Under the pieces are notes generated by a model that did no database searches, was not told the origin of the DNA, and worked only from the letters and a program-made list of their open reading frames with translations. The position numbers and the translations under genes were made by a program. Of a stretch of 11,945 nucleotides of DNA, positions 6,090 to 11,945 are shown in pieces (the stretch's first letter is position 1; each line of letters begins with the position of its first letter). The stretch is from NCBI GenBank assembly GCA_964648215.1, contig CAZYMF010000159.1, forward strand, positions 1 to 11,945. The letters run 5' to 3'. Source of the DNA: CAZYMF01 sp964648215 (GTDB lineage Bacteria > Desulfobacterota > Binatia > HRBIN30 > JACQVA1).

Positions 6090-7627
6090 GCTCCCCGGAC
6101 AGATACGACGCCATCGTCATCGGCGGCGGGCCGAACGGCCTGATCTGCGCCGCCTATCTCGCCAAGGCGGGGAACAAGGTCCTGCTGCTCGAGCGGCGCC
6201 ACGAGACGGGCGGCGGCCTCAACACCGACGAGTACTACGGCTTCCGCCTCAACCTGCACGCGATCTACCACATGATGGCCGAGGTGATGCCGGCGCACCG
6301 CGACCTCGATTTGCCGGGCCTCGGGGTGCGCTACCTGTATCCGGACGTCGGCGCCGCGTTCCCGTTTCGCGACGGCCGCTCGCTGGTCTTCTCTCGCGAT
6401 CCGAGCCAGACGGCGCAATCCATCGCGGCATTCAGCACCGCCGATGCCGCGGCGTTCACGCGCATGTGGGACGAGTTCCAGCCGATGCTGGAGCAGTACC
6501 TGGTCCCGATGACCTACCAGCTTCCCGAGCCGCCGGTCGATCAGATGATCGAGTTCGGGAAGACGGAGGTGGGCACGCGCCTGGCCGAGATATCGGATCT
6601 CGGCTTCATCGGGCTGATCGACGCGTACGGCTTCACCGACCCGCGCGTGCGCCTGGCGTTGCTGTCGTTCCCGGCCATGTGGGGCCTGCCTCTCGACGAC
6701 CCGCTCGGCTATCTCTACCCGCTCTACCTGTGCCGGATGCTGCACGCCGGTCTGGTGAAGGGCGGATCGCACCGCTTGTCGTCGGCACTCTACCGCAGCT
6801 TCCTGCGTCACGGCGGCACCGTGATGGATCAGTGCGCCGCGACGCGCATCGTCACGGAGGGCGGCGCCGCCGTGGGTGTCGAGACTGCCGGGGGCCGGCG
6901 GTTCGACGCGCGCGCGGTCGTGTCGACTCTCAATCCGGAGCAGACCTTCCAGGATCTCGTCGGCAAGCCGGCGCTCCCGGCCGATTTGGCCGAGTCGGTG
7001 CAGCTCTGGCAGTGGGAAGAGCGGTCGATGTTCGGTCTCCATCTCGGCATCAAGGGCGAGGTCGCCTTCCGGGCCGCCGATCCGCGCGTGGGCCAGGCGA
7101 TGATCGTCTTCTGCGGCCTGGAGACCGAGGATGAGCTGCACGCGCATCTGCGCCGGGTCGACGCCGGCGAGCACGACGCCTGTGAATGGCTGCACGTGAC
7201 CATTCCGTCGCGCTTCGACGCGACGATGGCCCCGCCCGGGCATCAGATCCTGCGCGCCGAAGCCGTGGTGAAGTACGACGCACCCTGGCGGACGATGGGC
7301 AGCGCCTTTGCCGAGAGCTGCATCGCGCGGATCGGCGAGTACGCGGACCTCGGCGAGATCGTGCTGCGGCGGCAGCACACTCCCCTCGACATCGAGGCGA
7401 AGCTCGCCACGATGAAGCGCGGCTCGATCAAGCACGGCGCCTACACGCCGTTGCAGATGGGCCACCAGCGGCCGAACGACCTGTGCTCGCGCAGCGCGAC
7501 GCCGATCCCGGGGCTCTTCCTCGGCGGCGCCTCGATGTATCCCGGCGGCATGATCCTCGGCGGTTCCGGGTTCCTCGCGGCCGAGGTGGTCGGGCAGTTC
7601 CTCGGATCCGGGTCGGAGCCGGGCTGA
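6086..7627 (+). CDS. Phytoene desaturase-like FAD oxidoreductase, second divergent copy
   Basis: 513 residues, typical for CrtI-class proteins. FAD motif YDAIVIGGGPNGLICAAYLA (7-26) with E36 at the end of the second strand (LLLERR), followed by HETGGGLNTDEYYG. The C-terminal FAD segment GLFLGGASMYPGGMILGGSG (476-495) is close to the CrtI form with its GG repeats. Outside the FAD motifs it differs strongly from the upstream copy, so this is not a recent tandem duplication. The start ATG overlaps the previous stop; the open frame continues upstream but is antisense or out of frame there. The weak Shine-Dalgarno fits coupled translation. Tandem CrtI-like pairs sometimes catalyse successive steps or form a heteromeric enzyme; which applies here is inference. 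Cytoplasmic or membrane-surface location is expected. Confidence 0.9.
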   Translation: MSSPDRYDAIVIGGGPNGLICAAYLAKAGNKVLLLERRHETGGGLNTDEYYGFRLNLHAIYHMMAEVMPAHRDLDLPGLGVRYLYPDVGAAFPFRDGRSLVFSRDPSQTAQSIAAFSTADAAAFTRMWDEFQPMLEQYLVPMTYQLPEPPVDQMIEFGKTEVGTRLAEISDLGFIGLIDAYGFTDPRVRLALLSFPAMWGLPLDDPLGYLYPLYLCRMLHAGLVKGGSHRLSSALYRSFLRHGGTVMDQCAATRIVTEGGAAVGVETAGGRRFDARAVVSTLNPEQTFQDLVGKPALPADLAESVQLWQWEERSMFGLHLGIKGEVAFRAADPRVGQAMIVFCGLETEDELHAHLRRVDAGEHDACEWLHVTIPSRFDATMAPPGHQILRAEAVVKYDAPWRTMGSAFAESCIARIGEYADLGEIVLRRQHTPLDIEAKLATMKRGSIKHGAYTPLQMGHQRPNDLCSRSATPIPGLFLGGASMYPGGMILGGSGFLAAEVVGQFLGSGSEPG

Positions 7628-7641
7628 GCAGCGCGAGGACG

Positions 7642-9003
7642 ATGGGCGCAGCGCCATACGACGTCATCGTGATCGGAGCCGGGCCGGCCGGCGCCACCGC
7701 GGCCTACTATCTCGCCACCGCAGCCGGCGGCGGCAAGCGCGTGGTCTTGCTCGAGAAGGCGACGTTTCCGCGCGACAAGTACTGCGGCGACGCGTGGTGT
7801 GCGCCGGCGCTCGACATTCTCGAAGACATGGGGGTGCTGCAGCAGCTCGAGGCCGAGGGGCTGATCCGCGACACGACGTCGGGCGGGTTCATCTCGCCGT
7901 CGGGCGAGAGCTACGTGAGCGTGGGCGAGAACGGCGGTGCTCCCGGCACGCGCTGCTACGCGATCAAACGGATCATCTGCGACGAACGGATCGCCCGTCG
8001 CGCCGCCGCGGCCGGGGCGGAGCTGTTCGAAGACGCCAACGTCGCCGGCGCCACCCTGGAGAACGACGGCCTGTGGACGGTTCGCTGCCACGACGGCCGC
8101 CAGTGGCGCGGCAAGATGCTGGTGGCCGCCGACGGCGCCAACAGTCGGGTGGCGCGGGCGCTGGGCGTCGTCACGACGCCGCCCCAGGCCGTTGCCAGCC
8201 GCCAGTACGTGCGCGGCGGCACGCACAACTTCAAGTCGGGGGGCGTGCTCTTCTACCCGCGCTACATCCTCCCCGGCTACGTGGCCATCTTTCGCCACTA
8301 CAACGACGACATCGATCTCGGCTCCTACGTCATCCCCGGCGGGGCGGTCACCAAGGATCGGCTCGCCGACGTGTACGAGCACGACATCAAGAACGACCCG
8401 TTCATCCAGCGCGCCCTCGGGCCGCGCGCCGAGGTTTTGGAGCCGGTGCGGATCGCGCCGATCCGCCTGGGAGGCGAGGCGCGCAGCACCGCCCGGCAGT
8501 TCATGGCCGTCGGCGATGCGGCGGGCCAGACCGACCCGCTCACCGGCGAGGGCATCCACACCGGCATGATCGGCGGCAAGCTGGCGGCGCAGACGATCCA
8601 CGAGCTATTCGCCCGCGGCGACTTCTCGGAACGGGCCTGCCAGGCGTACCACACGCGCTGGATGGCCGCGTTCGGACGCGACTTCCAAGCGTCGGCGGCC
8701 GGCGCGCGGATGATCTATCGGCTGCCGTTGCTACTCGACGCCGCCAACCTGGTCGCCCAACGCAAAGGCGACGCCTTCATGACGGAGTTCGGCGCGGCGA
8801 TGACCGGGGTAAAGCCAAAGACGACCTTTCTCAAGCCCGGCGTCGCCCTCCCGATGGCGATCGAGGTCGTGCGCCAGATCTTCAAGCAGAAGATCTGGCA
8901 TTCGTCTCCGAATGCAGACGACAGCTACAAGGCCCGCGCCCGCGAAGACACCCCGCGCATCACCGCGTTCCAACGCGGCGGTCTCCGCGACGGCAACGCG
9001 TGA
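7642..9003 (+). CDS. Geranylgeranyl reductase-family FAD oxidoreductase
   Basis: 453 residues. FAD motif YDVIVIGAGPAGATAAYYLA (6-25) with E38; the family signature FPRDKYCGDAWC (42-53) places the conserved Cys at 48; VAADGANSRVAR follows in mid-protein; and the second FAD motif GDAAGQTDPLTGEGIHTGM spans 291-309. Family members (ChlP/BchP, archaeal GGR, menaquinone reductase) saturate isoprenoid C=C bonds, while distant ones are halogenases or hydroxylases. The substrate-contact motif normally written YxWxFP reads here as Y213-V-A-I-F217-R, missing the Trp and Pro, so the ligand may differ. A GAGG site lies four bases before the ATG, 14 bases after the previous stop; it is the third gene of the operon. 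It ends 83 bases before attC-like DNA. Confidence 0.88.
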   Translation: MGAAPYDVIVIGAGPAGATAAYYLATAAGGGKRVVLLEKATFPRDKYCGDAWCAPALDILEDMGVLQQLEAEGLIRDTTSGGFISPSGESYVSVGENGGAPGTRCYAIKRIICDERIARRAAAAGAELFEDANVAGATLENDGLWTVRCHDGRQWRGKMLVAADGANSRVARALGVVTTPPQAVASRQYVRGGTHNFKSGGVLFYPRYILPGYVAIFRHYNDDIDLGSYVIPGGAVTKDRLADVYEHDIKNDPFIQRALGPRAEVLEPVRIAPIRLGGEARSTARQFMAVGDAAGQTDPLTGEGIHTGMIGGKLAAQTIHELFARGDFSERACQAYHTRWMAAFGRDFQASAAGARMIYRLPLLLDAANLVAQRKGDAFMTEFGAAMTGVKPKTTFLKPGVALPMAIEVVRQIFKQKIWHSSPNADDSYKARAREDTPRITAFQRGGLRDGNA

Positions 9004-9440
9004 GCGGATCCGGGCAGGACGCGAGAGCAGGTAGTCGCCCGTCGCGCTCGGCTCCCGCGCGGCAAGGATCTCCCTGCGTGCTTTCTGTAACGAACGCTGG
9101 CGTTGAGGCTACGGCGCGCAAGCGACGCTACCCTCCGACGCCTTGTTGGCACTGGATTGGTGTCGGCTTGTGCTCCAACCAGTCTTCCGTTCTTTTCCTC
9201 GATCAGCAGGAGGGGGAGGAGGATTTCTCTCCAGTCCTCGATGCTCCCGTGGACTCCACCGATCTCCAGTCCGTCTTTGGCATAGTGAATCTCGATCTTC
9301 TCGTCACAGTCTCCGCACTTGAGTAGGTACCGCGGGGCGTGCTTGCCGCGTGCGGCCTTGTGAAAGACACGGATCTGAGCGTACTCGAAACGCGAGGTGT
9401 CGTAGAATCGGTTGCTACGTTTCGGAATGGTCTGCTTCAT
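8925..9440 (-). CDS. Small unknown protein in a cassette-like unit, reading through an attC-like site
   Basis: 171 residues as the frame stands, but only about the first 90 look genuine: MKQTIPKRSNRFYDTSRFEY, then a short zinc-ribbon-like patch LKCGDCDEKIEIHY (C42, C45), then SIEDWREILLPLLLIEEK. From residue 97 the frame translates the attC-like site, and from about 118 it is Arg/Ser-rich and ends antisense to the 3' end of the flavoprotein gene, so the native stop is probably lost. A one-base shift after about residue 80 would end at a TAG inside the site. The ATG has GGGAG eight bases upstream and follows GTTGGCAC by 12 bases; the exact complement GTGCCAAC lies at the end of the gene. I do not recognise the family. 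A single CxxC pair is insufficient for a zinc claim. Confidence 0.5.
   Translation of the reverse strand: MKQTIPKRSNRFYDTSRFEYAQIRVFHKAARGKHAPRYLLKCGDCDEKIEIHYAKDGLEIGGVHGSIEDWREILLPLLLIEEKNGRLVGAQADTNPVPTRRRRVASLARRSLNASVRYRKHAGRSLPRGSRARRATTCSRVLPGSAHALPSRRPPRWNAVMRGVSSRARAL
9087..9152 (-). other. attC-like site after the small unknown gene
   Basis: On the minus strand GTGCCAACAAGGCGT opens the site and ACGCCAGCGTT nearly closes it. GGCGT pairs with ACGCC, then GAGG with CCTC across an uneven bulge (CG against A), then a GC-rich loop; AAC pairs with GTT outside. About 66 bp, within the attC range. The final box is GTTCGTT rather than GTTRRRY. That is what integration into a non-attC target would leave, since those bases would come from the target. 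The 5' box matches the leader box before the gene at 9453-9460 over 8 of 8 bases. Confidence 0.45.
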
Positions 9441-9452
9441 ATTCTGTCTCCC

Positions 9453-9528
9453 GTGCCAACGGCATGTGCGTGGCCGCGGGCGGCGTGGCCTGAGTTGTCG
9501 GGAGTCGGCTCGACGCGAGAGTTGGCCC
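9453..9528 (-). other. Second attC-like site, upstream of the small unknown gene
   Basis: Minus strand: starts GGGCCAAC (9528-9521) and ends GTTGGCAC (9460-9453), boxes complementary over 7 of 8 positions. Inside, GCGT pairs with ACGC and GCCG with CGGC, separated by an uneven bulge (CGA against C). 76 bp overall. The last box serves as the 5' boundary of the unit at 9087-9460. The inner stem is short and the loop long (about 27 bases), so this is weaker than the left-edge site. Confidence 0.35.
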
Positions 9529-9750
9529 CGGACTTTCGCGGCAAATTACTTCCGATCACGCTCGACGAACCTCCGCGATGAAACACTCACCGGATCCAAG
9601 CCTACCGCTGACTACCACGGACCGTCGCTCGGTGACACGCGAAATGGGATACCCAACCAGACGTGCACTCACGTAGGCCACTGTCTCGTGGTTCCCCAGC
9701 CACTCGAAGGTCGCGGCCGGCAGGTCCAGTCTGGTAGACGGCGACCGCCT
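9529..9750 (-). other. Gap with a short open frame, function unknown
   Basis: Between the VOC gene stop and the attC-like site, the frame in phase with the VOC gene stays open for 64 codons to a TGA at 9556-9558. Its translation is protein-like (TFEWLGNHETVAYVSARLVG, then YPISRVTERRSVVVSG), with about two thirds G/C at third positions, but there is no ATG and no ribosome binding site. It may be a decayed cassette gene, a GTG-started peptide, or chance in GC-rich DNA. An ACCAGAC/GTCTGGT pair (9656-9662, 9729-9735) could instead make part of this an attC for the VOC unit. Neither reading is secure. Confidence 0.2.
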
Positions 9751-10242
9751 TCACGGGTTGGATTCTGGGATGTGGGCCACTTCGATCTTGATCCCGTCGG
9801 GATCGGCGTAGAACGCAGCGTAGTATCCAGGAGAGTAGCCGCGCTGGCCCGTGTAGTCCGCGGGCGCGTCCAGAACGGTCGCCCCGGCGGCAACCATTGC
9901 CTCGTGTACACGATCGACGTCCTGGGCACTCTCGGCGTGGAACGCCATGTGGTGCATGCCCGGAGCGTAGCGGTCGTTCGGCCGGTCCCGATTGGGCCCG
10001 GAGGAAGGCCGAACTTCGATCTCGAAGCTTGCAGTTGAGTCGAACCGCACCCGCCACGCTGCCCGCCGAGGATGAGGACCTTGAAAGTCTGGCGCGGGAA
10101 TATCGAGACGCTGGTACCCGAGAGCTCCGAAGAGCGCATCGTAGAAGGGGATCGCACGATCAGAATCGCTGATCGACAGATCGATGTGGGTGAGGGGGCC
10201 GCGAATCGGCATCTCGACCTTGCCTCGATCTCGCCGTCTACC
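9733..10242. repeat. 12-bp perfect inverted repeat flanking the VOC gene
   Basis: GGTAGACGGCGA at 9733-9744 and its exact complement TCGCCGTCTACC at 10231-10242 bracket the VOC gene. On the coding strand one copy ends about 18 bases before the ATG and the other starts 7 bases after the stop. This mirrors the leader/attC box arrangement of the other two cassette-like units, with GGTAGAC/GTCTACC in place of GTTRRRY/RYYYAAC. A 12-bp match within about 500 bases could arise by chance somewhere in the window; its exact placement is what makes it notable. Confidence 0.4.
9751..10212 (-). CDS. VOC-superfamily protein (glyoxalase / dioxygenase / bleomycin-resistance fold)
   Basis: 153 residues, one VOC unit made of two beta-alpha-beta-beta-beta modules. 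Likely metal ligands are H9 (LTHIDLSI), E64 or E66 (FEIEVRP), H88 (GMHHMAFHA) and E144 (GIKIEVAH), so the metal site looks complete. The C-terminal FYADPDGIKIEV is the standard closing motif. Members include glyoxalase I, extradiol dioxygenases and thiol-transfer or binding proteins for antibiotics; single-unit proteins act as dimers. The substrate cannot be told. AAGG precedes the ATG by five bases. The gene stands alone, bracketed by a 12-bp inverted repeat and preceded by an attC-like site, so it is probably a mobile accessory gene and not part of the redox operon. VOC resistance proteins are common cassette cargo, but resistance is not shown here. Confidence 0.88.
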   Translation of the reverse strand: MPIRGPLTHIDLSISDSDRAIPFYDALFGALGYQRLDIPAPDFQGPHPRRAAWRVRFDSTASFEIEVRPSSGPNRDRPNDRYAPGMHHMAFHAESAQDVDRVHEAMVAAGATVLDAPADYTGQRGYSPGYYAAFYADPDGIKIEVAHIPESNP

Positions 10243-10310
10243 GCTGGCGCTCAGGCGCGCGGGCCACTCCCCGCCGGCTCCCGTTGATCGTTCGGCTCCG
10301 CCTTGTTCAC
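10236..10310 (-). other. attC-like site upstream of the VOC gene
   Basis: Minus strand: GTGAACAAGGCG at one end and GAGCGCCAGCGGTAGAC at the other. The boxes AACAAGGCG (10299-10307) and CGCCAGCG (10242-10249) are identical to those of the site at 9087-9152 (9139-9147 and 9095-9102), with 49 against 36 bases between them, so the two look like relatives. GCGGG-GAGTGG-CCCGC makes an inner hairpin. The terminal GGTAGAC departs from GTTRRRY and the L-box pairing is poor, hence the low confidence. Confidence 0.33.
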
Positions 10311-10318
10311 AGTGAACA
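10304..10318. promoter_or_regulatory. 15-bp perfect palindrome, possible operator
   Basis: TGTTCAC-A-GTGAACA, a fully symmetric 7-1-7 palindrome, lies between the stop of the hydrolase gene and the VOC gene, 92 bases upstream of the VOC ATG. It has the shape of a regulator site but also overlaps the outer box of the attC-like element, and palindromes of this size occur by chance at this window length. Confidence 0.22.
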
Positions 10319-10377
10319 CGTCCATGAAATCAGCTCGGCCGGTCGTTCCTGCACCCGCATTTCCCGTTCCTGTTTCC

Positions 10378-10395
10378 GACGGGCAATTCCCCGTC
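10378..10395 (-). terminator. Hairpin overlapping the hydrolase stop codon
   Basis: GACGGG (10378-10383) pairs perfectly with CCCGTC (10390-10395) around a six-base loop CAATTC. The stem includes most of the TGA stop of the 10394-11440 gene. No U-run follows on the minus strand, so it is at best a weak or factor-assisted terminator, or an mRNA 3'-end stabiliser. Confidence 0.3.
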
Positions 10396-11440
10396 ATTCG
10401 GCAACGAGGCGGTACAGAGAGCCGACCACGCTCGGTGCATAATGGCCCGGCGCGAAGGTGTGCGCCAGGGCGGCCTTCGCCCGCCAGCCCGTGCAGTGAC
10501 CGGGCGCGACGATGCGGGGGCTGATGCGCGACTCGAGATCACGCACGGTCGGGGCAATGCGCTCCTCCACCGCGTTGCCGGCAAGGTGGTAGCCGCCCAG
10601 AACGGTGTCGATCCGGTGGTCGGGAAAGTGGCGCTTCGCGTCGAGGCAGGCGTTGACGACGCCGGCATGGGAGCACGCCGACAGGACCGTAAGGCCGCGC
10701 CCGCGAACGCTGGCGGCGACGTAGCGCTCGTCCATGATCAGGGGGTCGGGTCGTACCTCGTCACCGGAAAAGCTGTGGTGGCCGGCAAGTCCGGTCTCGT
10801 ACTCGGTGACCCTCTCGATTGCACCACTGGCGAAGAACATGCCCTCCGAGAGTATGTGCGCATCGCTCTCCTTCGCGACCCGCCCGCCCGCGGCCGTGAT
10901 CGCCGCGAACGTCGGCTCCTCGGGGAGCAGCACCATCAGCCCGGCCGGTGTCTGAACGCCGCGCTGATCGGGGCGATCCGGGTGTACGTCGACAATGACG
11001 GGGTCGAGTCCTGCCGCGGCGCGTGCTCGTGAAATCACCTCGACGACCTTCGGGATGCCACCGCTGTGGTCGAAGTGCCAGTGCGACAGGAACACGAGCT
11101 CGATGCGCGCCAGGTCGATCGCCAGGCGCCGCGCGTTGTCCAGCCATACGTCGGGGTATGGCCCGACGTCGAACAGGATCGAGCGGGCCTTGTCACCGCG
11201 GCGCGCCGTGGCCAGGACGGAGAAGCCGTGGCAGGCACAGCAGAGGTGATTGAACGGCTCCTTGGCCTCGTGGCCGCCGGCGACCCGTATCGACGGGAGG
11301 CGGGCCGCCAGCGAGAAGATCTCGGGGATTTGCGGCACGCCCTGGTCAACGCTCGACAGCGTGTCGGTTTCGTTGTCGACGACGACCAGCAGCTCGAGCG
11401 CGTCGAGCGCGGTGACGTCTGACGGTAGCGCTTCTTGCAT
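10394..11440 (-). CDS. Metallo-beta-lactamase-fold hydrolase, COG1237-like
   Basis: 348 residues from the ATG at 11440, preceded by GGAAGAG; the frame runs upstream to 11557 but that part (Arg-rich, no ribosome binding site) is unlikely to be translated. The MBL signature LSHWHFDHSGG supplies H120, H122, D124 and H125. Further ligands are probably D237 (IMDERY), H258 (SACSHAGVVN) and H315 (PGHCTGWR), so both metal sites look intact. The N-terminal VVVDNETDTLSS, the FDVGPYPDVWLDNARRLAIDL stretch and GGYHL resemble the group that includes the archaeal ribofuranosylaminobenzene-phosphate synthase relatives, annotated in bacteria only as MBL-fold hydrolases. A Cys-rich patch HLCCACHG (66-72) is unusual. 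No signal peptide is seen, so it is probably cytoplasmic. The reaction is unknown. It is a single gene with non-coding DNA on both sides. Confidence 0.88.
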   Translation of the reverse strand: MQEALPSDVTALDALELLVVVDNETDTLSSVDQGVPQIPEIFSLAARLPSIRVAGGHEAKEPFNHLCCACHGFSVLATARRGDKARSILFDVGPYPDVWLDNARRLAIDLARIELVFLSHWHFDHSGGIPKVVEVISRARAAAGLDPVIVDVHPDRPDQRGVQTPAGLMVLLPEEPTFAAITAAGGRVAKESDAHILSEGMFFASGAIERVTEYETGLAGHHSFSGDEVRPDPLIMDERYVAASVRGRGLTVLSACSHAGVVNACLDAKRHFPDHRIDTVLGGYHLAGNAVEERIAPTVRDLESRISPRIVAPGHCTGWRAKAALAHTFAPGHYAPSVVGSLYRLVAE

Positions 11441-11634
11441 AGCTCTTCCGATCCGTTTCAGCCTCAGAGTGGTGGACTCTCCCCTGCGAACTACAATCAT
11501 GTGCCGAACAAAATCGGCAAACCACACTGCAATGCGCCGGCTAACACACCGACGCATGGTTTCTCTTGTAGCGCCGGATCTGACGTCGGATCAAGTGATT
11601 GGGATCTGCCGTCTCACTCTGCGTCTCGATGTGG
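11441..11634. other. Intergenic region upstream of the hydrolase
   Basis: About 240 bases (to 11681), visibly richer in A/T than the coding parts, should hold the promoter of the hydrolase. I see no clear -35/-10 pair. GATC-T-GACGTC-G-GATC (11577-11592) is an imperfect 16-bp palindrome (14 of 16 symmetric) that could be an operator. No gene in either direction is convincing here. Confidence 0.3.
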
Positions 11635-11658
11635 TAGGCAGCGAAAACTCGCAGCCTA
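11635..11658. terminator. Strong intergenic hairpin
   Basis: TAGGCAGCGA (11635-11644) pairs with TCGCAGCCTA (11649-11658) at 9 of 10 positions around an AAAC loop. It lies 24 bases beyond the stop of the leftward small frame at 11682, where a terminator for the right-hand genes would sit. There is no T-run on either strand, so intrinsic termination would be inefficient. Confidence 0.38.
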
Positions 11659-11681
11659 ACAATCGTGCCGTGGCGTCGGCT

Positions 11682-11891
11682 CTATTCGCTTGCCCTTTGC
11701 CGGCGCCACCGCTCACCGATCGCTTCGACGTCGAATTTGGCGACGCTCCGCGGCAGCCCCGACGTTACGGTGCGATCGATCCTGCTGATTCGCTCGTTGA
11801 TTCCCATCGGCTCGGGGCCGGGCGGAACTCGTGGTATGCCGACATCCTTCGCTCTACGACGAGTCGCGTGCGAACCGTTCCGCAACCGCAT
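11682..11891 (-). CDS. Doubtful small hypothetical protein
   Basis: 69 residues from the first ATG, or 41 from the ATG at 11807 (MGINERISRIDRTVTSGLPR, then a basic, Arg-rich end). The second half has about 75% G/C at third codon positions, which fits coding DNA here. Neither start has a good ribosome binding site. The longer form overlaps the frame entering from the right by 38 bases, the shorter leaves a 47-base gap. No family is recognised. It could be a small partner gene to the upstream one, or chance. Confidence 0.28.
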   Translation of the reverse strand: MRLRNGSHATRRRAKDVGIPRVPPGPEPMGINERISRIDRTVTSGLPRSVAKFDVEAIGERWRRQRASE

Positions 11892-11945
11892 GCGTGCGGC
11901 GGACCAAGTCCTCGAGGTCCAATTCGCCGATACCGGCGAGTGACA
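11854..11945 (-). CDS. 3' end of a gene entering from the right edge
   Basis: The last 29 codons of a leftward frame: SLAGIGELDLEDLVRRTHAV, then AERFARDSS and a TAG. The segment reads as an amphipathic C-terminal helix rich in Glu, Arg and Leu and looks like real protein, but it is too short to assign. The start and most of the gene lie outside the window. Confidence 0.35.
   Translation of the reverse strand, partial: SLAGIGELDLEDLVRRTHAVAERFARDSS

Noticed and set aside
11654..11660. GCCTAAC, another attC-type core heptamer followed by AA
   Set aside because: No GTTRRRY partner with a pairing L box lies at attC distance on either strand, and the heptamer is largely accounted for by the right arm of the 11635-11658 hairpin.
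11665..11943. Rightward frame of 92 codons at the window end
   Set aside because: No ribosome binding site or recognisable motif, and the leftward frames opposite look more protein-like.
1..11945. CRISPR array, tRNA or rRNA genes, transposase or integrase genes
   Set aside because: No regularly spaced direct repeats, no tRNA-like cloverleaf or rRNA stretch noticed, and no open frame resembling a transposase or tyrosine recombinase.

Overview
The window is GC-rich and densely coded, with no rRNA, tRNA or CRISPR array. It suggests an uncultured, GC-rich soil or sediment bacterium. The flavoprotein families would fit a deltaproteobacterial or Binatota-like lineage, but nothing here fixes the taxonomy.

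Layout. (1) Positions 1-729, minus strand: a PIN-domain toxin gene followed by a small antitoxin-like gene. The pair is bracketed by matching 7-bp core boxes (GTTAGGC before the toxin, GCCTAAC at the 3' end), and a well-formed attC-like hairpin runs to the window edge. This is the architecture of an integron gene cassette, with no integrase in view. (2) Positions 730-998: no convincing gene; a short open frame looks cut off by the cassette. (3) Positions 999-9003: a divergent metabolic block. Leftward run tetR, a SnoaL/NTF2-like gene and a large Old Yellow Enzyme-type FMN/4Fe-4S/FAD reductase. Rightward run two different phytoene-desaturase-like FAD oxidoreductases (4-bp stop/start overlap) and a geranylgeranyl-reductase-like flavoprotein. 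A TTACA-ACC-TGTAA palindrome lies at the tetR start in the divergent gap and is the obvious operator. (4) Positions 9004-10310, minus strand: a small unknown gene and a VOC-fold gene, each flanked by matched inverted core boxes and attC-like sites, so probably more cassette-type DNA. (5) Positions 10394-11440, minus: a metallo-beta-lactamase-fold hydrolase related to the COG1237 group. (6) Positions 11441-11945: an intergenic region with a strong hairpin, then a doubtful small ORF and the 3' end of a gene entering from the right.

How it works together. The central block reads as one TetR-controlled regulon of redox enzymes (two desaturase/oxidase-like, one prenyl-reductase-like, one enoate-reductase-like) plus a small alpha+beta barrel protein that may bind or isomerise the same ligand. 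The likely substrate is a hydrophobic polyene, isoprenoid or steroid-like molecule; its identity cannot be read from the sequence. The flanking genes look like independent accessory acquisitions.
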